This document shows, in pieces, positions 14,991-26,567 of a DNA stretch of 64,000 nucleotides (the stretch's first letter is position 1; the number at the start of each line of letters is the position of its first letter). Origin of the DNA: Varroa destructor. Its lineage: Eukaryota; Arthropoda; Arachnida; Mesostigmata; Varroidae. The notes beneath the pieces were generated by a model. The model had not been told where the DNA came from and searched no databases. It saw only the letters and a program-made list of their open reading frames with translations. The stretch lies in assembly GCF_002443255.2 (NCBI RefSeq), contig NW_019211454.1, positions 69,588,056 to 69,652,055 on the forward strand, written 5' to 3'. Made by a program: the position numbers and the translations under genes.

Positions 14991-15053
14991 TGTCTCAGCC
15001 CGGTTCGAACCGGGTCAGCGGTCTGCAGAGCGGAGTTACCGAGCACTGCTCCT
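14991..15053 (-). other. tRNA-like segment inside the inverted-repeat element
   Basis: On the minus strand a D-arm-like stretch (gcagtgctcggtaactc) is followed by ccggttcgaacc, which fits the internal promoter B box of tRNA genes (GGTTCGANNCC). The B-box region is a 16-bp palindrome at 14999-15014. I cannot build a good acceptor stem or anticodon arm, so this is tRNA-derived at best, as in SINEs. Confidence 0.3.
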
Positions 15054-15126
15054 TGAGGTTAACGATGATGGTTAACGAGACTGGTCGGGCAACCAAGGAT
15101 TACATCGAGTATATAGATCAATTGCG
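15052..15126 (-). repeat. Right inverted-repeat arm
   Basis: It is the reverse complement of the left arm with a single 13-bp unit, starting (minus strand) at cgcaattg. Confidence 0.85.
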
Positions 15127-18082
15127 AGAATGTGAAGCTGTGCCATGAAGTGACTATCGCGTTTCGGGCGAGAGGCTACATAACACAACTGTTTCTTCGC
15201 AACCAGCAAAACGCGAGTTGAACCTGCTAAGTTTGGCGAGGTACTTATTGTCGTCGTCTTCATCTTTCCACCGCCAGATAGGGAGGGTTTGTGACGGTTG
15301 CCGGCTATAGGCTATGCTATCCCACCACAACCAATAAAGGGCGAGGGCGGAGAAAAGAGAGAGCAGAAGGCTGAAGCTGCAGAGACCATGGGCTGCCAAA
15401 TGCTCGGAACTATTCAGAACAAACGCCGAGAAGAAATATTCTGGGACACAAAAAATAGAAGTTTCGTCTTTATCTTTTTCTGGCCATACTTGATTTCGTA
15501 ACCTCTCGACTCCCCTCTCGTAATAGCCGCCGACCCGTCCGTCCATCATGAGAAAAGAAACCGAGATAAAAAAAAATCAAGAAACCTGTTTGTCCCTATA
15601 GCTCTCGCTCAGTGACAGCATTGATAAGAAATACACATACACATACATGTGTATATATAGGCGCTACTACTGACCTACATTTGTCGGTGACCTGAGAATG
15701 CTGTGGCCTGCCACGCTGAGCAGAAGCTGCTGAATGAAAAAGTACTACATAGCAGAGCGTTCAAAGACTAAATCAAATATGGCAAGAGCTATTTTCGTTC
15801 TTGAAGAGTGAATGAGCGTGATTTTTCCTTCGTTATGCAGTATGGCAATCCTGGTTAAACAGAGAAGCTAACTAGCTAGCTATAGGGCGTCATCGAGTGA
15901 CCCAGCTTCCAGATCGTTTCAAATATAACCCCGTATTGGCAGGGGAGCCGAACAGGGTTGCCTTAGGCCTAGACGACTGTCACCTTTCGTTAGCGACTGA
16001 AGCAGTCTTACAACAAACAAACCTGCACCGTTCTATTCGTAATAGGTTTTCGTCGGTTACGTATATTTTAGACATCAAAATACTCGTTGCGTTATAGACA
16101 TAGGTTGAATTTTTTCTGCAATTGTTATATGATCGTTATCGATTTTGACCAATTACTCAACGCTAATAGTGAACTTTCTTCGTTGCAACGTACAACCACA
16201 ACGATCCTTTGACATCGTTATGTTATTAAGGCTGTTATTATTTTCAAGATGTCCGGGTCAATGGCACTGGTGAATGGGGAAAGAAGCCATTGTTAACAGG
16301 GTATAAATGAAAGGTACAATGCCCACTGGGCTATAAATAATGATTCTAATAGTATGCTTATTGTTATCGAATCTTAGGACAATCGTGTCTGGGAAAAAAA
16401 GCTGTTATGTGAAAAAAGGACTCGTGGAAACCAATCAAAGCATGTGACAAAAGCCTGATTATCCGTTTCGAAGTAGGATGAAATAACGGCCACTTCAATG
16501 GTGTATCGGATAAGTCACTCGATTAGTAGCTATTAGGGTCGCTGCAACGTAATATCGAGTTAGAATAAATGGACTCTTAGATCAATCGTCGGTTCCACTT
16601 AGAACGAGACATATACTTTAAGTAAGCCCACATGTATAGGTTGTCGAGTAAGTTTAACTTGAACTTGTGATGTGAACTCTGCGACAGGTTTTCAAGAATA
16701 AACAGTTTTGTTGCGATGTTTTACAGAGGGTTGTCAAAATAAGTTCGCTAAATTTAAGGCATTAATATCTGCAAGGTTTTGATCCACGCGCTCGAAATAA
16801 TGCTTTCTACGTCTACGAACACCCTGCAAAACTATGGCCGGTTATCAAGCTCTAACTCTATGTAGTTTTCGGTAGAAAAAAATGGCTGCTTATACTTTTG
16901 ACACAGGAGTATCCTTTAGGACAACGTTGCAAAGAGTTGGCCAGGTATAATGTGCAGGCTAAAATCATGTGACTTGTGATAGAATAGGTCGTAGTAATAG
17001 CGGAATGTACTGACTGTAACTGTAGAAGGGGAGGCTTTCAGCCTCCCAGTGTCGCTCCATGGAGCTAGCCCGACTGATGGGAAAAAAATCTCTCAACGCT
17101 TTCTAGGCTCACAAACCTATATCGTCTCACGTGAATCTAGGCTCAATAGGCAAACAGGTTACCACTTCAGGAACAGCAACGTAGCAGAACAAGCAACGCA
17201 GCAGCAGCCTATGGGCGGCTGATTGAGGGCGGCGAACACAGCGAAGGGATCACCAGAGCAGCGCTACAATAGATGTTTTACCGTTCCAGAGCGAGATGAA
17301 TCTACCAGCACTTATCAATAACTGTCACTCACAGCCGAAAGACAGAAATGGGCCGGACGTTCAAGTATATCCGGGCTAAGCATTCTACCCATTTTGCGCT
17401 GGGACGTCGCCTGTACCATCGTTCCCATGTAAACTACAGTTCACGATGTATCGTTCAAATAATGTGTTCGCCGTTGGTAAATCATGGCGACCCTAGAAAT
17501 GCGTGTGTAGACTGTTGCTAAGTGGATTTATGCTGGGGCTAGTGTAAACGATACTAGCGGTAAAGGTGCCTAACCTTACCTTATGTTCATTTTCTTGCTT
17601 GAGGACTCTTGCGCAAATATAGCTTTGACGATGCCACGTCATGTCCCAATGTGTTATTGTATATTAATATTATTTCGCAGTGAAGTGAACAAATCAGTTG
17701 CAGCAGTCATGAAGCACATACTTAAATCATGTTTTTCAAATCTACGACTCGACGCTTCCAGTTCTACTGCTAATAAAAAAAAGGGTGTGACGTAACCCAG
17801 GATCGTCGAGAGGGCACCCGGCAAAGAGACAAGCTTGACGCCCACTCTAATCAAAGTCAAAGGTCCAAAACCTTCATCATATTACGTTCGAGCTGCGAAA
17901 GACACTCACACAAATTATTAGGATTATTTGGATCCATTGCCGATCACGCTTGATTACCTTAACCCTCATAACTCCTAGTTAGTTTTTGCTAAATTTTCAG
18001 CTGACGTTTTAGGCCAGCGGCAAAAACTGTTTCTATTGTTCTTGTGATAGGGTCCTCAGAAGCACAAATCATGCATGCACAA
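15127..18082. other. Intergenic, upstream of the MFS gene
   Basis: No coding exon is supported. A GC-richer stretch near 17.02-17.26 kb is the likeliest regulatory patch. A gene for a non-coding RNA cannot be excluded. Confidence 0.55.
17029..17047. repeat. Small GC hairpin
   Basis: gggaggct and agcctccc pair across a 3-nt loop (ttc). It sits in a GC-richer patch (about 17020-17260) upstream of the MFS gene. Function unknown. Confidence 0.5.
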
Positions 18083-18178
18083 ACACATACACACACAGAT
18101 ATGCACGCACCTATATACACATACACACACAGATATGCACGCACCTATATACACATACACACACAGATATACACGCCC
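18083..18178 (+). repeat. 34-bp minisatellite, nearly three copies
   Basis: Two exact copies (18083-18116, 18117-18150) and a partial third share a unit starting acacatacacacacagatat. It lies about 285 bp upstream of the MFS start codon, within the probable promoter or 5' leader. Confidence 0.85.
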
Positions 18179-18462
18179 CAGACACACACATACGACCGAC
18201 AGAGGTCTGTCCTCTGTTACACGCAGCCAAAGAAGTTGCTCGAGAGTGAAGTGGCGGTGCCTTTCGACTCGAGTCCTGAAAGATGGGATTTGAATGATGC
18301 TGCTAAGAGCGAAATAATTTAGGGTAAAAATGAATATCGTAAGTGCTTATTGAACTTAGAATGGCTACGAGTGAAAATATTGGTGACGTTCAGACGTAAT
18401 AACGTGGCTTGACGAATTGTTGGCTCAGTTTCAGCATCTGTATTAGTTTTAAGGTTAGCTAA

Positions 18463-18540
18463 ATGGCACAAGGAACAAACGTTCGTGGACCGGTTCGGAT
18501 ATTTCATACGTTCAACATCTTTTGCATGGCTATCTTGCAG
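18463..18540 (+). CDS. MFS transporter exon 1 (start codon)
   Basis: This exon supplies 26 codons beginning MAQGTNVRGP and ending IFCMAILQ, then a gtacgagt donor. It ends in phase 0, matching the next exon, and places a hydrophobic run exactly where helix 1 must begin. The codon just before the ATG is TAA, so no longer N-terminus is possible in this exon. It is too short for ordinary ORF calling and was found by phase and context. Confidence 0.7.
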
Positions 18541-21500
18541 GTACGAGTCACAAATATCCTGTCCATTTCAAGACAGCACAGAATGGCAGTAGAGATTAAT
18601 CTCCATGATTATATCAAAGTTGCGTTGTCTAATTGATGAGTCCGTTGGCGACCTATAACGCGTTAGCCAAAATCACTTCTAGGAAATCTATTTTATATGT
18701 TAGTATCGCAAGTGAATATAAACATGTATCCGGGTAAATATTTCGAGGTCATCTTGCCTAGACTAGCGATGTACAATTATCTAGATATCGGTGAAGCACG
18801 GTTCTGGTTAGTTTCTTATGGAAAATTATATAAAATTTGTGCCTACTCCCTGCTAAAAATTGATGGAAAGAAGTTTGAATAACCTATTGCTATTTTTGAG
18901 GGATGAAAAAAATCAGCTTCAAGAAGTTCCCGCACGTTAGAATGATAAATTGGCTTGAAAACCGAGCATGTAAATAAACCTTACCGTGATATATAATACT
19001 TCTTTTCTGACTAAACTTATAACTAACACAAAGAGATAGCCTTTCTAGGATATGTGGTGCATCGGTCTTATGGCGGACTCGAATTTGCAGTGTCCAGCTT
19101 TGCGACAAAATAGCTAACAATCCGCTACGACCGCATCTTTGGTTCCTAAGAACTGTTGCGGTAACTTTCATCTTTTGAAGTTAAGTAATAAACTTTGTGT
19201 GAGCATAATCATATGGAACCATGTTTATGTGGTGATTCTCTATTGCAAAAGTTCAATAACTGTAATAATAGTATTTGTGGTTTAATTCGATTGCAGGGCT
19301 TGGTACTATCGGTGTTTGGTCCGTCAATGCTTGATCTGGCTGAGTTGTTTCACTCTGATATTGAGCACGTATCCTATCTTGCATCGACCACAACCATCGG
19401 CGCTCTGATTGGCTGCGCTGCTGGTAATTTTCTATTCTGCTTATGAGCCCTGAGAATTTTTGTAGCAAACATCCATGATGACATACGACAAAATCATATA
19501 CCTTACTAAAGGTAGCTTAGTCAGCATCCCAAAATCTTGACCTGTCTGACTATTAAATGTGTGAACAAATTAATTTTTTCTACACAACTAAATTGTTATT
19601 ATTACTAAGTTTTTCTAACATTTACCACTCAATGCTCAAGTGGCGTGTTTATAAAGTGAGCCAGCATTTAGTGTTACCGTTTCTTTTCCAAATGTCTGTT
19701 AATCTGTTGTGTGCAAGCTAACTTAAACTAAAAATGAGCCAGACCCACATTTCTAAAGAGGGTGCTTGGCAAAGTGCTGACACTGTGTTCTGCTTCCACT
19801 GTAACTCCTAATACTTTTTTCTTTAATATTTTCTTTTAACTTCTAATAACTTTGTTGAAGCTACAATCTCGTATCGTTTCCCTCTTGTATGTGTTGCTTT
19901 TGTGAAATAAATTCTGTTTCCTAAACAATATAATACATGTGTGCTATTTGGCCTATGAGCCTCCCATTATTAACTCTTTCATAGCGGAAATTACGCCGTG
20001 TAGATTGAATGTCGATTTTCTCTAAATGGTATTTGGGACCTTAAAGAGACTCTTTTTTTTCAAAAGTGCCTATTATTCAGGATCTCAGGGAGGCACTACT
20101 TTGTGAATATTTCACAGCATAAACGTATAATCGTAAATTTCAGAATCCGCAGAAAACAAATCGTCCATGATCGAGGCGACATAAATGAGCGTTGTGTATA
20201 CTTGTGAAATTATGGAAATAGCAATAAACAACACGAAGAACTTTACGTTCCTAAGGTTTCTCGTGTGCCTCTGTTCGAGTCTACTTTAGTCATAAGTACA
20301 TTAGAAAAAAGAATATCAAACTAATTTACATGTACGCCTGAATCTTCCCTGTTCGAAGCCTGTTGTACTCATCGTTAGTTACTATTTGCAACTGTTTCCT
20401 TGTCTGATTTCAGCCGTATAGCCGTTTCTTCTTGCAGACAGATTAATTCCAATGCTATAAGAAGACTTTGCACTTCAATCAAACCTTTGACTGCAAAACT
20501 GTCCTTCAGTTTCTACTGGTTAATCTAGATCCTATAGCTGTTCTGTGTAATTATCGATTCGAGCTTGTTTTCATATTAACACTTATGAGGAAATATTAAA
20601 AAGGCGTTGGAACAGAGAGACCTTCGTTCGTCTACAAACCAATGAGAGTGTAGTAGCTACTTGTCCCCTACACATTGTACGATTCTACAGTATGATACGA
20701 TTTTAACGACTCGTTTGTGTGCGTGTATGCAGTCGTACATTCATGTTCATATTTCTTATTTTATATTTCACGGCAACAGCGCGTTGGTTGTACGAACTTC
20801 TGCACGCTCAAAAAGTGATCATCGCTGGCGTTCTTCTTAAAGGCCTTTCAAACGCTATTCTCCCGCTAACAGGCTCATTGCCTTGTGCCCATCTTACGTC
20901 ACTTATTTTTGGATTGGCTAGCGGATTTCTCGAAATCGGTTCGTACCATACTTACTTCTTTTTTTCAGAGTAGCACCTACTTTCTTTCGTATACAGTAAC
21001 TCCTCTTGGCCTGCATGTTTAAATATACTATAGCTCAAGTTCAGGTATCTAGTATTACTTCGGTAGGCTTATGCGATGTTGAAATGACAACTAATCACCG
21101 AAACAACAAAATAATAAAAAAAAAAAATCAAGTATTTTGGATGGAAACATCTACATGAAGTAACTTAAGTCTGTGAACCACGTATGCTCCTATGAAGGGA
21201 AGAACCAAAGTAGACGTAAGGGATATAAATTCGTATAGCGAATACGTAAGTATATAGCCACCTACAAGCATGGGCGCATCCGGACGACACCATCCCAAAC
21301 GTTCGTGGCATAAATCGTAAGCAGTCCGACATGTATCCGTAAATATGTTGACGTATAACTAAGCGATCCGTCAAAGGAAAAAAAGCTTAATATCCAAAAA
21401 ACAAACAGAGCACTAATACATACGTTGCTCACCGAGTTCGGTTCACTTAGATGGCAATAACATATTAAAAAATCCTCCAGTTATGACAAAGAACATTCCT

Positions 21501-24500
21501 ATTCGATTAGGTCGTTTTGTATGATTAGGTGAAGTAATTGACTCTCAACTTTTCAAACACTTCATGAGCATTGGAGCTCTTTTCTTTTATTTTCTGTCTA
21601 CGGCATTATTACGTATGATTTGTACGGTGAGTGTTTTCTTCCGCTGCTGTAGAGTCTATGAAGTTTTAAATGGCAATGTCGACATTATGCTGAAATTTGA
21701 ATACTTTGTTTACAATATAAAGTTACGAAAGAATATAAATCTATGGAAACAATGCCTCATGAGTATACTGGATTACAAGGAGCCTTTAATTGCAACGCCT
21801 GCATTTCTAGCGCAGTGATCCTTGCTGTGCGGTGTCGAGCATTGTCACGCAGTCCAAATGATTTTCCCCTTCTTGGCTGCTTATTGCAGAGTTCGTCCGT
21901 CAACGGTATACCCATAATCGACGAACCAAGACTCAACAAGATTGTTGTGGATAGCACCTGCACTAACAGACACCACAAATTATAGCTGACTAAGATCGAT
22001 GATCCGCCTGATGCGACCGTATGAGATTATCGAAGAAGAAATCCATTTTTATTAGATCACAGATTAGCAACCTTGCAGTAAATCCTTTGCCGAATACACA
22101 CGAGCTATCTCTGTAATCTTAAAATGGAGCTGATATTTGTAGATCAATTGAAACAGTAGCGTATTGGGACCCGGCTGCAAACGGTCTCAACATTCCAAAG
22201 AGTACAACTGCATCTTGAAAAGATCACAAAATGTCGCACCTTTGTGAAATAAAGTTATTTTGAAGCAGAACATTGACGCTTCCCATATTACTCTTCCTGT
22301 TAGGGAGCCATCAATAGAATCACGAAATTCCGCGACAGCAACACAGAATAGCATGTTTTATATTTAAATAATGAAGCATACAAATCAGATATAATTTATG
22401 CCAGGTATAAACATTAGGGATATCATGCATTGGTTGTTATCGTTTTTCATTTTAAGAAGCAGTATCTACATTTGGTTGGACAATACATATTTCAAATTTC
22501 TCGGTGTTATAGAATAGTCGTAAAAACAGGTGACAATATTGAGCTCTTCGTTAGGCTCGATTTGCTATTCACATAATTGGAAATTTCGTCTAAACTGTTT
22601 TTTTTTTTTGTAATTTTTTTAAACTCTATGTGCCTTTGTTCTCAGGTACTTACGTCTGGCTGGTCGGCCTTTACCCGACGAGCAGAAGTAGTGCCGCGGT
22701 GCTACAAACGTACCATCTCATGTTTGGGCTAGGTAGCCTGCTTGGCTCAGTATTGGTTCGACCTTTCGTGAATCCACATAGGTATGCAACAAAACACCGC
22801 GAGATGCTTACTAAGGCCTAAACTATTTGAAACATATATTATAAAATGCATGCACCGGTGTGGGATGAAGTTCCGTTTCGCGACATACTAACTAATCAGT
22901 TGTTAGTAATAACATTTTACTAACAATTTCGGCTTACTATTTAATAAGGAAATCGACTACATAGAAGTGAAGTCTGTCTAGTTACATCCTAGCAGATTCA
23001 TTCAACTACACAAGAGATGCAACCCATCAATTTTGTTCATGTCAATTCTAATAGGTAACATATAGAACTGTGTAGTGAACGATTTAATCAAAAAAAAAAT
23101 ACTGTTTTTTGCCATTTGTTTCATCATCATTTCAAGTAGGACCAATAACGACGAATGCTCAGATTTTTCTTTGCTGCTTAGCTAATTGATTATTGGATGG
23201 TGACCTAATTGTTGCACCCCGTCTTCGTTCCATTCTGCTTGTCGCGTATATATATATATATATATATATATTGGTAAATAAGGTGACAAAGACAAACAGA
23301 TATTGATTTCCCTAATTTTAACGAGTACCGGAAATGGCATGATTACGACTTGACAAACCTCGTTTTATTTACCTTTTAGTTTACACTTGTTCATATTTCC
23401 AATTTAGTCATTTGACAGGAACGACTCAAGCTATGACTATGACAACTAGTGAATCTCGGATTCATGTGGCTTACGTTCTCGTCGGGCTATTTGCAGTTGC
23501 CTTGGCTGTATCACTCTCCATTAGCTATCGCATTGATCCTCGTGATGTTCGACATCGCCGATCAAACTCCGATGATGAGACCTCTATTGATCCTCTTGCT
23601 AAGGTTAAATTTATACATTATACACATGTTTTTGAAAAATGACAATGTTTGAGGTTGACCTCAGAAGTTAGAAGAAGGCATATATGCGCGTAGGGTTCTT
23701 AGCTACTTAATACGTGAACCTAAATTTGAAACAGATATATATATATGTCGTATGTGCAAAAAAATCTAAAAACAAAGTTTGAATCTAAGCCATTCTAAAA
23801 CTTGGTTAGAGCGCCAAAGTACATACAGTCATAACATAAAAAGTACACTTTTTAGTTAATCTTCAAAGTCCTAAAGCTGCTAGATCCTAAAATTGATTCA
23901 GGAATTTTGGCAAATTGTCCAGAGTGCTGAGAAGTATTTGGAAAATATAATTCAGTACTCGGATTAAAAATTTTTACGAAAACCTACCGCATGACGATTA
24001 CCATTATCTAATTATAGCTATACGTGATTTTATTCATTAAGCTAGCATAGATAACAAATAAAGAAAATATACGGATAGATTTTTGATAGTAAAACCCGAC
24101 ACTGAAAGAAAAAGTAAGCGCTCTATATGCCAGGACGGAAATTTGTCTCAAGACGTACCGGAGTTGCGGTATAGACAGTGCCGAAATTTGGTTAATTTAA
24201 AAAACCGCCACTCGAGCTTGCAATCGCAATTCGAAAGTCGCCCAAAAGCCTGAGCCAAAAAAATGAGTAGCAAAATTTTTCTTATGTGTTCTCCAAAACA
24301 CACAAAATCACCTTGTAGGTACTCCTATAATTTGGTAAATGTGAAGTGATTTCGAAGGGCGAGCGCGGTCGTTTCGACTTTTTGGTTGAATTAAAGTAAA
24401 CAAACGATAAAATTTTAAGAATTTCTTACAGGTTACGAGTTTCAGCCATTTTCTCGATCATAGTGAATGGTATTAAGCCATTAGTGACAAACCTATCGAC

Positions 24501-26491
24501 GTTAGCAAAGTAATTTAGTAACCATTTTTCTTTATGTCAATAAACGAAATTTTCAGTACGATTCGCGCGACGTTACTGGGCTTTCAAGCGCCAATCAGGA
24601 GACTTTAAGCAACAGAAAGCTGTCTATGTTCCTGTCGTTTCTAGTCGGTGTGCACTGTCTCATTTTCCTCGTTATTCTAATGTGCTTCTCCCGCTATTTT
24701 TCCATATACGCAGTCCTACAGGGCATTTCGAAAGATCGCAGTATAGTGCTGATATCGACTTTCTACATTAGTTTCACATTTACGCGACTTATCTGCATTT
24801 ACCCAGCATCTAAGTTGCAGCCGAAGGTAAAAGATGTTCCAGTCATTCTATGATATATGTGCGACAAACAATAACAAATGTCCTGCTCATGTCCTATGCC
24901 GTGTTATGCCAATTCTGATTCATATGACTATTAGAGAGTAAGCGCTGTGCATTGTTTTGCACTTACCTTTCGTTAAATATAACGCTATAGAATTATGTTA
25001 ATAACAACGGTCCCTCCTCTGCCAGTGCATAAGCGGCGTAAAATTGCTACATCGAGATGGACGTACACGATAATTTATAATAGACAGCATTTTGTTAGAA
25101 ACAATAACCGATGATTTTGTGCACGTCGTTCCCAATCTGAATTATCATTCCGAATTTTAACATCAGTGCCTTAGTTTCCAAATACAATTGACTGAAATGT
25201 TAAAACTGCACGCGGTGTTTCACGTTACTTGCTTTGCATTTGTGAACTTTTACTTTTAAAGGTATTTTGGATCCTCACGGACTTGGCGCTCCTTACTACT
25301 GCCTCGATGCTTTTCGTAACAGGCAGCGGTTCGGAGCGAACCCTACACATGACAGCCGTGCTTCTCGGAGCGGCTTGTGCACCGGTCTACGCTGCTGGCA
25401 CGTCATTTCTTGTAAGTCGCGTTAATGGCCTCACGCATAGTCACATGTCGATTTTGAAATTCATGTCGAACTGCGGAGGACTTGTACCACCGTTTGCCGT
25501 GGGACCAATGATTGAGACTGCACCCGAGATCTTCCCCAAGGTTCGTGGACTAGTGATAATTTTCTAAGCATTACAAGATCTGCCTAAGGGGAAGACGACT
25601 AACACTTAAACGATTAAAACGTGGTATCACAACCAGGTACATAAAACTGAGTTTGACAACTATGTAACCTACCGTGAGATTGCCTAATAATAAAAACACT
25701 AGTAATATACAAACAAGCTTCGATGAGATTAATTTAAAATCGTGCATTAATTCGAAAATATGCATGCTCGAATGATAGGTTCTATCATAGTTTAAGGTTA
25801 AAGTGTATTCTCAGTTACTTTATGACTAACACAATTGAAATGTGAATAGATATACGCGTTTTTTTGGGAAAAGCTTAGAAAAATTAAGACTACCAGTTGT
25901 CCGAATGTGAATGCGGGCAGCTTAGACATAGTTTTACTATTTCTATAGTAAACGTATTTGGAAAAGTACAGACCGAAACGTTGTTCAAAACTTCGCAATG
26001 AAAAAGCTTCACAGCCAATATTTGTTGCCCCTAGTAACAGCGTAAAAACTGCTCTTGCCTATTACGAAAAATCAGCAGAAAATAATGTAAAGTTACTCAA
26101 GGTATACATCCTAAGCAACAGTTTAGGAATACCTTTACATAAAAACCTATTCGTATGCTGTATGAGCAGTAACAATTACCGGTAATATAACATATGATAG
26201 GCTTGTTGTATATGCTGGCCTTAACTGACAACTTATTACTATCTTACAAAAAAGCGCCTTAAATATGTCGCTGTCTATGTTCCTCCTTGTGTTTGATGAC
26301 AGGTGGTACTTGTGAGCACATTTCTTCTCGTCACTGTGATGGCCTTCGTTATCTCAATCGGCAGTTGGCCTCAAGGGGAGCACGTAATCGAGGCTGTGAT
26401 CAGTACAAGCGTACCATGCCCTGCTATAACGAAACAAACTATCGGACGTTATATAAAATATTTTAAGAAAACTAACACAAATGTCCTCTGA
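18463..26491 (+). CDS. MFS transporter, MFSD4 / sodium-dependent glucose transporter 1-like (8 coding exons, complete)
   Basis: Joined exons 18463-18540, 19297-19423, 20780-20938, 22646-22781, 23408-23603, 24557-24826, 25262-25540 and 26303-26491 give 1434 nt, or 477 residues plus stop, with every intron GT-AG and every phase closing. The product is a polytopic membrane protein. Seen in the sequence: an N-terminal helix running into FGPSMLDL (residues 33-40), the typical first-helix signature of the NaGLT1/MFSD4 branch. Next come a GxLxEIGTYVWL-like helix, an LMFGLGSLLGS helix, and a long polar loop (about residues 208-256, rich in R, S and D) between the two six-helix halves. The second half contains a conserved-looking FMSNCGGLVPPFAVGP segment. 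An in-frame TAA directly precedes the ATG, which fixes the start. Family members carry sugars or related solutes; the substrate here is not predictable. The second exon, which carries the FGPSMLDL signature, and the later membrane-helix exons are the most secure parts; the first exon and the exact C-terminus are inferred. Total length is normal for the family. Confidence 0.85.
19297..19423 (+). CDS. MFS transporter exon 2
   Basis: The acceptor is a pyrimidine-containing tract ending ttgcag; the donor is gtaatt. The exon encodes GLVLSVFGPSMLDLAELF and a second helix ending GCAAG. The FGP.MLDL motif is the main reason for the MFSD4/NaGLT1 assignment. It leaves one nucleotide for the next codon. 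Confidence 0.85.
20780..20938 (+). CDS. MFS transporter exon 3
   Basis: This exon covers the loop after helix 2 (ARWLYELLHAQ) and two further hydrophobic segments ending in FGLASGFLEI. The acceptor is ggcaacag and the donor gttcgt, which is a weaker donor than the others. Phase 1 on both sides agrees with its neighbours. Confidence 0.8.
22646..22781 (+). CDS. MFS transporter exon 4
   Basis: It follows a long T-tract and ctcag. It encodes TYVWLVGLYP, a short polar stretch, then LMFGLGSLLGSVLVRPF, the helix that normally follows in this family. The donor is gtatgc, and the exon leaves two nucleotides. Confidence 0.85.
23247..23271. repeat. (TA)n microsatellite in MFS intron 4
   Basis: About 12 TA units, in the intron before MFS exon 5. 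Confidence 0.9.
23408..23603 (+). CDS. MFS transporter exon 5
   Basis: It encodes a polar, Thr-rich stretch, one clear helix (VAYVLVGLFAVALAVSL) and the start of the charged central loop. Two AG acceptors lie 11 bp apart; only the upstream one (after aatttag) keeps the frame, because the downstream one meets a stop within ten codons. The donor is gttaaa, which is weak. Confidence 0.8.
24557..24826 (+). CDS. MFS transporter exon 6
   Basis: Ninety codons in phase 0 finish the central loop and encode helices 7 and 8 (FLSFLVGVHCLIFLVILM, then a segment around ISTFYISFTFTRLICIYP). The acceptor is ttttcag and the donor gtaaaa. Confidence 0.85.
25262..25540 (+). CDS. MFS transporter exon 7
   Basis: Ninety-three codons in phase 0 hold three hydrophobic segments, including GAACAPVYAAGTSFL and the Gly/Pro-rich CGGLVPPFAVGPMIE. 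The acceptor follows a tttaaag tract and the donor is gttcgt. Confidence 0.85.
26303..26491 (+). CDS. MFS transporter exon 8 (stop codon)
   Basis: This exon gives the last helix (STFLLVTVMAFVISIG) and a polar, Lys-rich tail ending in TGA. The acceptor is gatgacag. A further splice inside the tail cannot be excluded because the tail has no recognisable family motif. Confidence 0.7.
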   Translation: MVLVSTFLLVTVMAFVISIGSWPQGEHVIEAVISTSVPCPAITKQTIGRYIKYFKKTNTNVL

Positions 26492-26561
26492 GTATGTACC
26501 TAACGTTTCCAGCACTCTCCAATTATCAAAATTTGAATTGCGGCATAAACGCTTATCATTA

Positions 26562-26567
26562 ATTAAA
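26562..26567 (+). promoter_or_regulatory. Possible polyadenylation signal ATTAAA for the MFS gene
   Basis: An ATTAAA hexamer lies 71 bp past the MFS stop codon. It is the common variant of the signal, but single hexamers are frequent in DNA this AT-rich. Confidence 0.3.

Larger units (their letters stand above)
14196..15126. mobile_element. ~930-bp element bounded by long inverted repeats (non-autonomous DNA transposon or foldback element)
   Basis: The left arm (14196-14283) and right arm (15052-15126) are reverse complements over 75 nt, beginning cgcaattgatctatatac, and appear identical except that the left arm has one extra copy of the 13-bp unit gttaaccatcatc. Similarity stops at the outer ends. 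I see no clear target-site duplication. The interior has only broken reading frames, the longest being short on either strand, so no transposase is visible. High arm identity suggests a fairly recent insertion or gene conversion. Confidence 0.8.

Noticed and set aside
14703..15056. 117-codon plus-strand frame inside the inverted-repeat element
   Set aside because: It runs through the tRNA-like block and stops at the arm; the hydrophobic look is composition only, and neither strand shows transposase or reverse-transcriptase motifs.
17348..17500. Alternative first exon for the MFS gene (MGRTFKYIRAKH...)
   Set aside because: Phase fits, but there is no hydrophobic stretch to start helix 1; 18463-18540 fits much better.
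18044..18322. His/Thr-repeat open frames over the minisatellite
   Set aside because: They are the translation of the CA-rich tandem repeat and not a protein gene.
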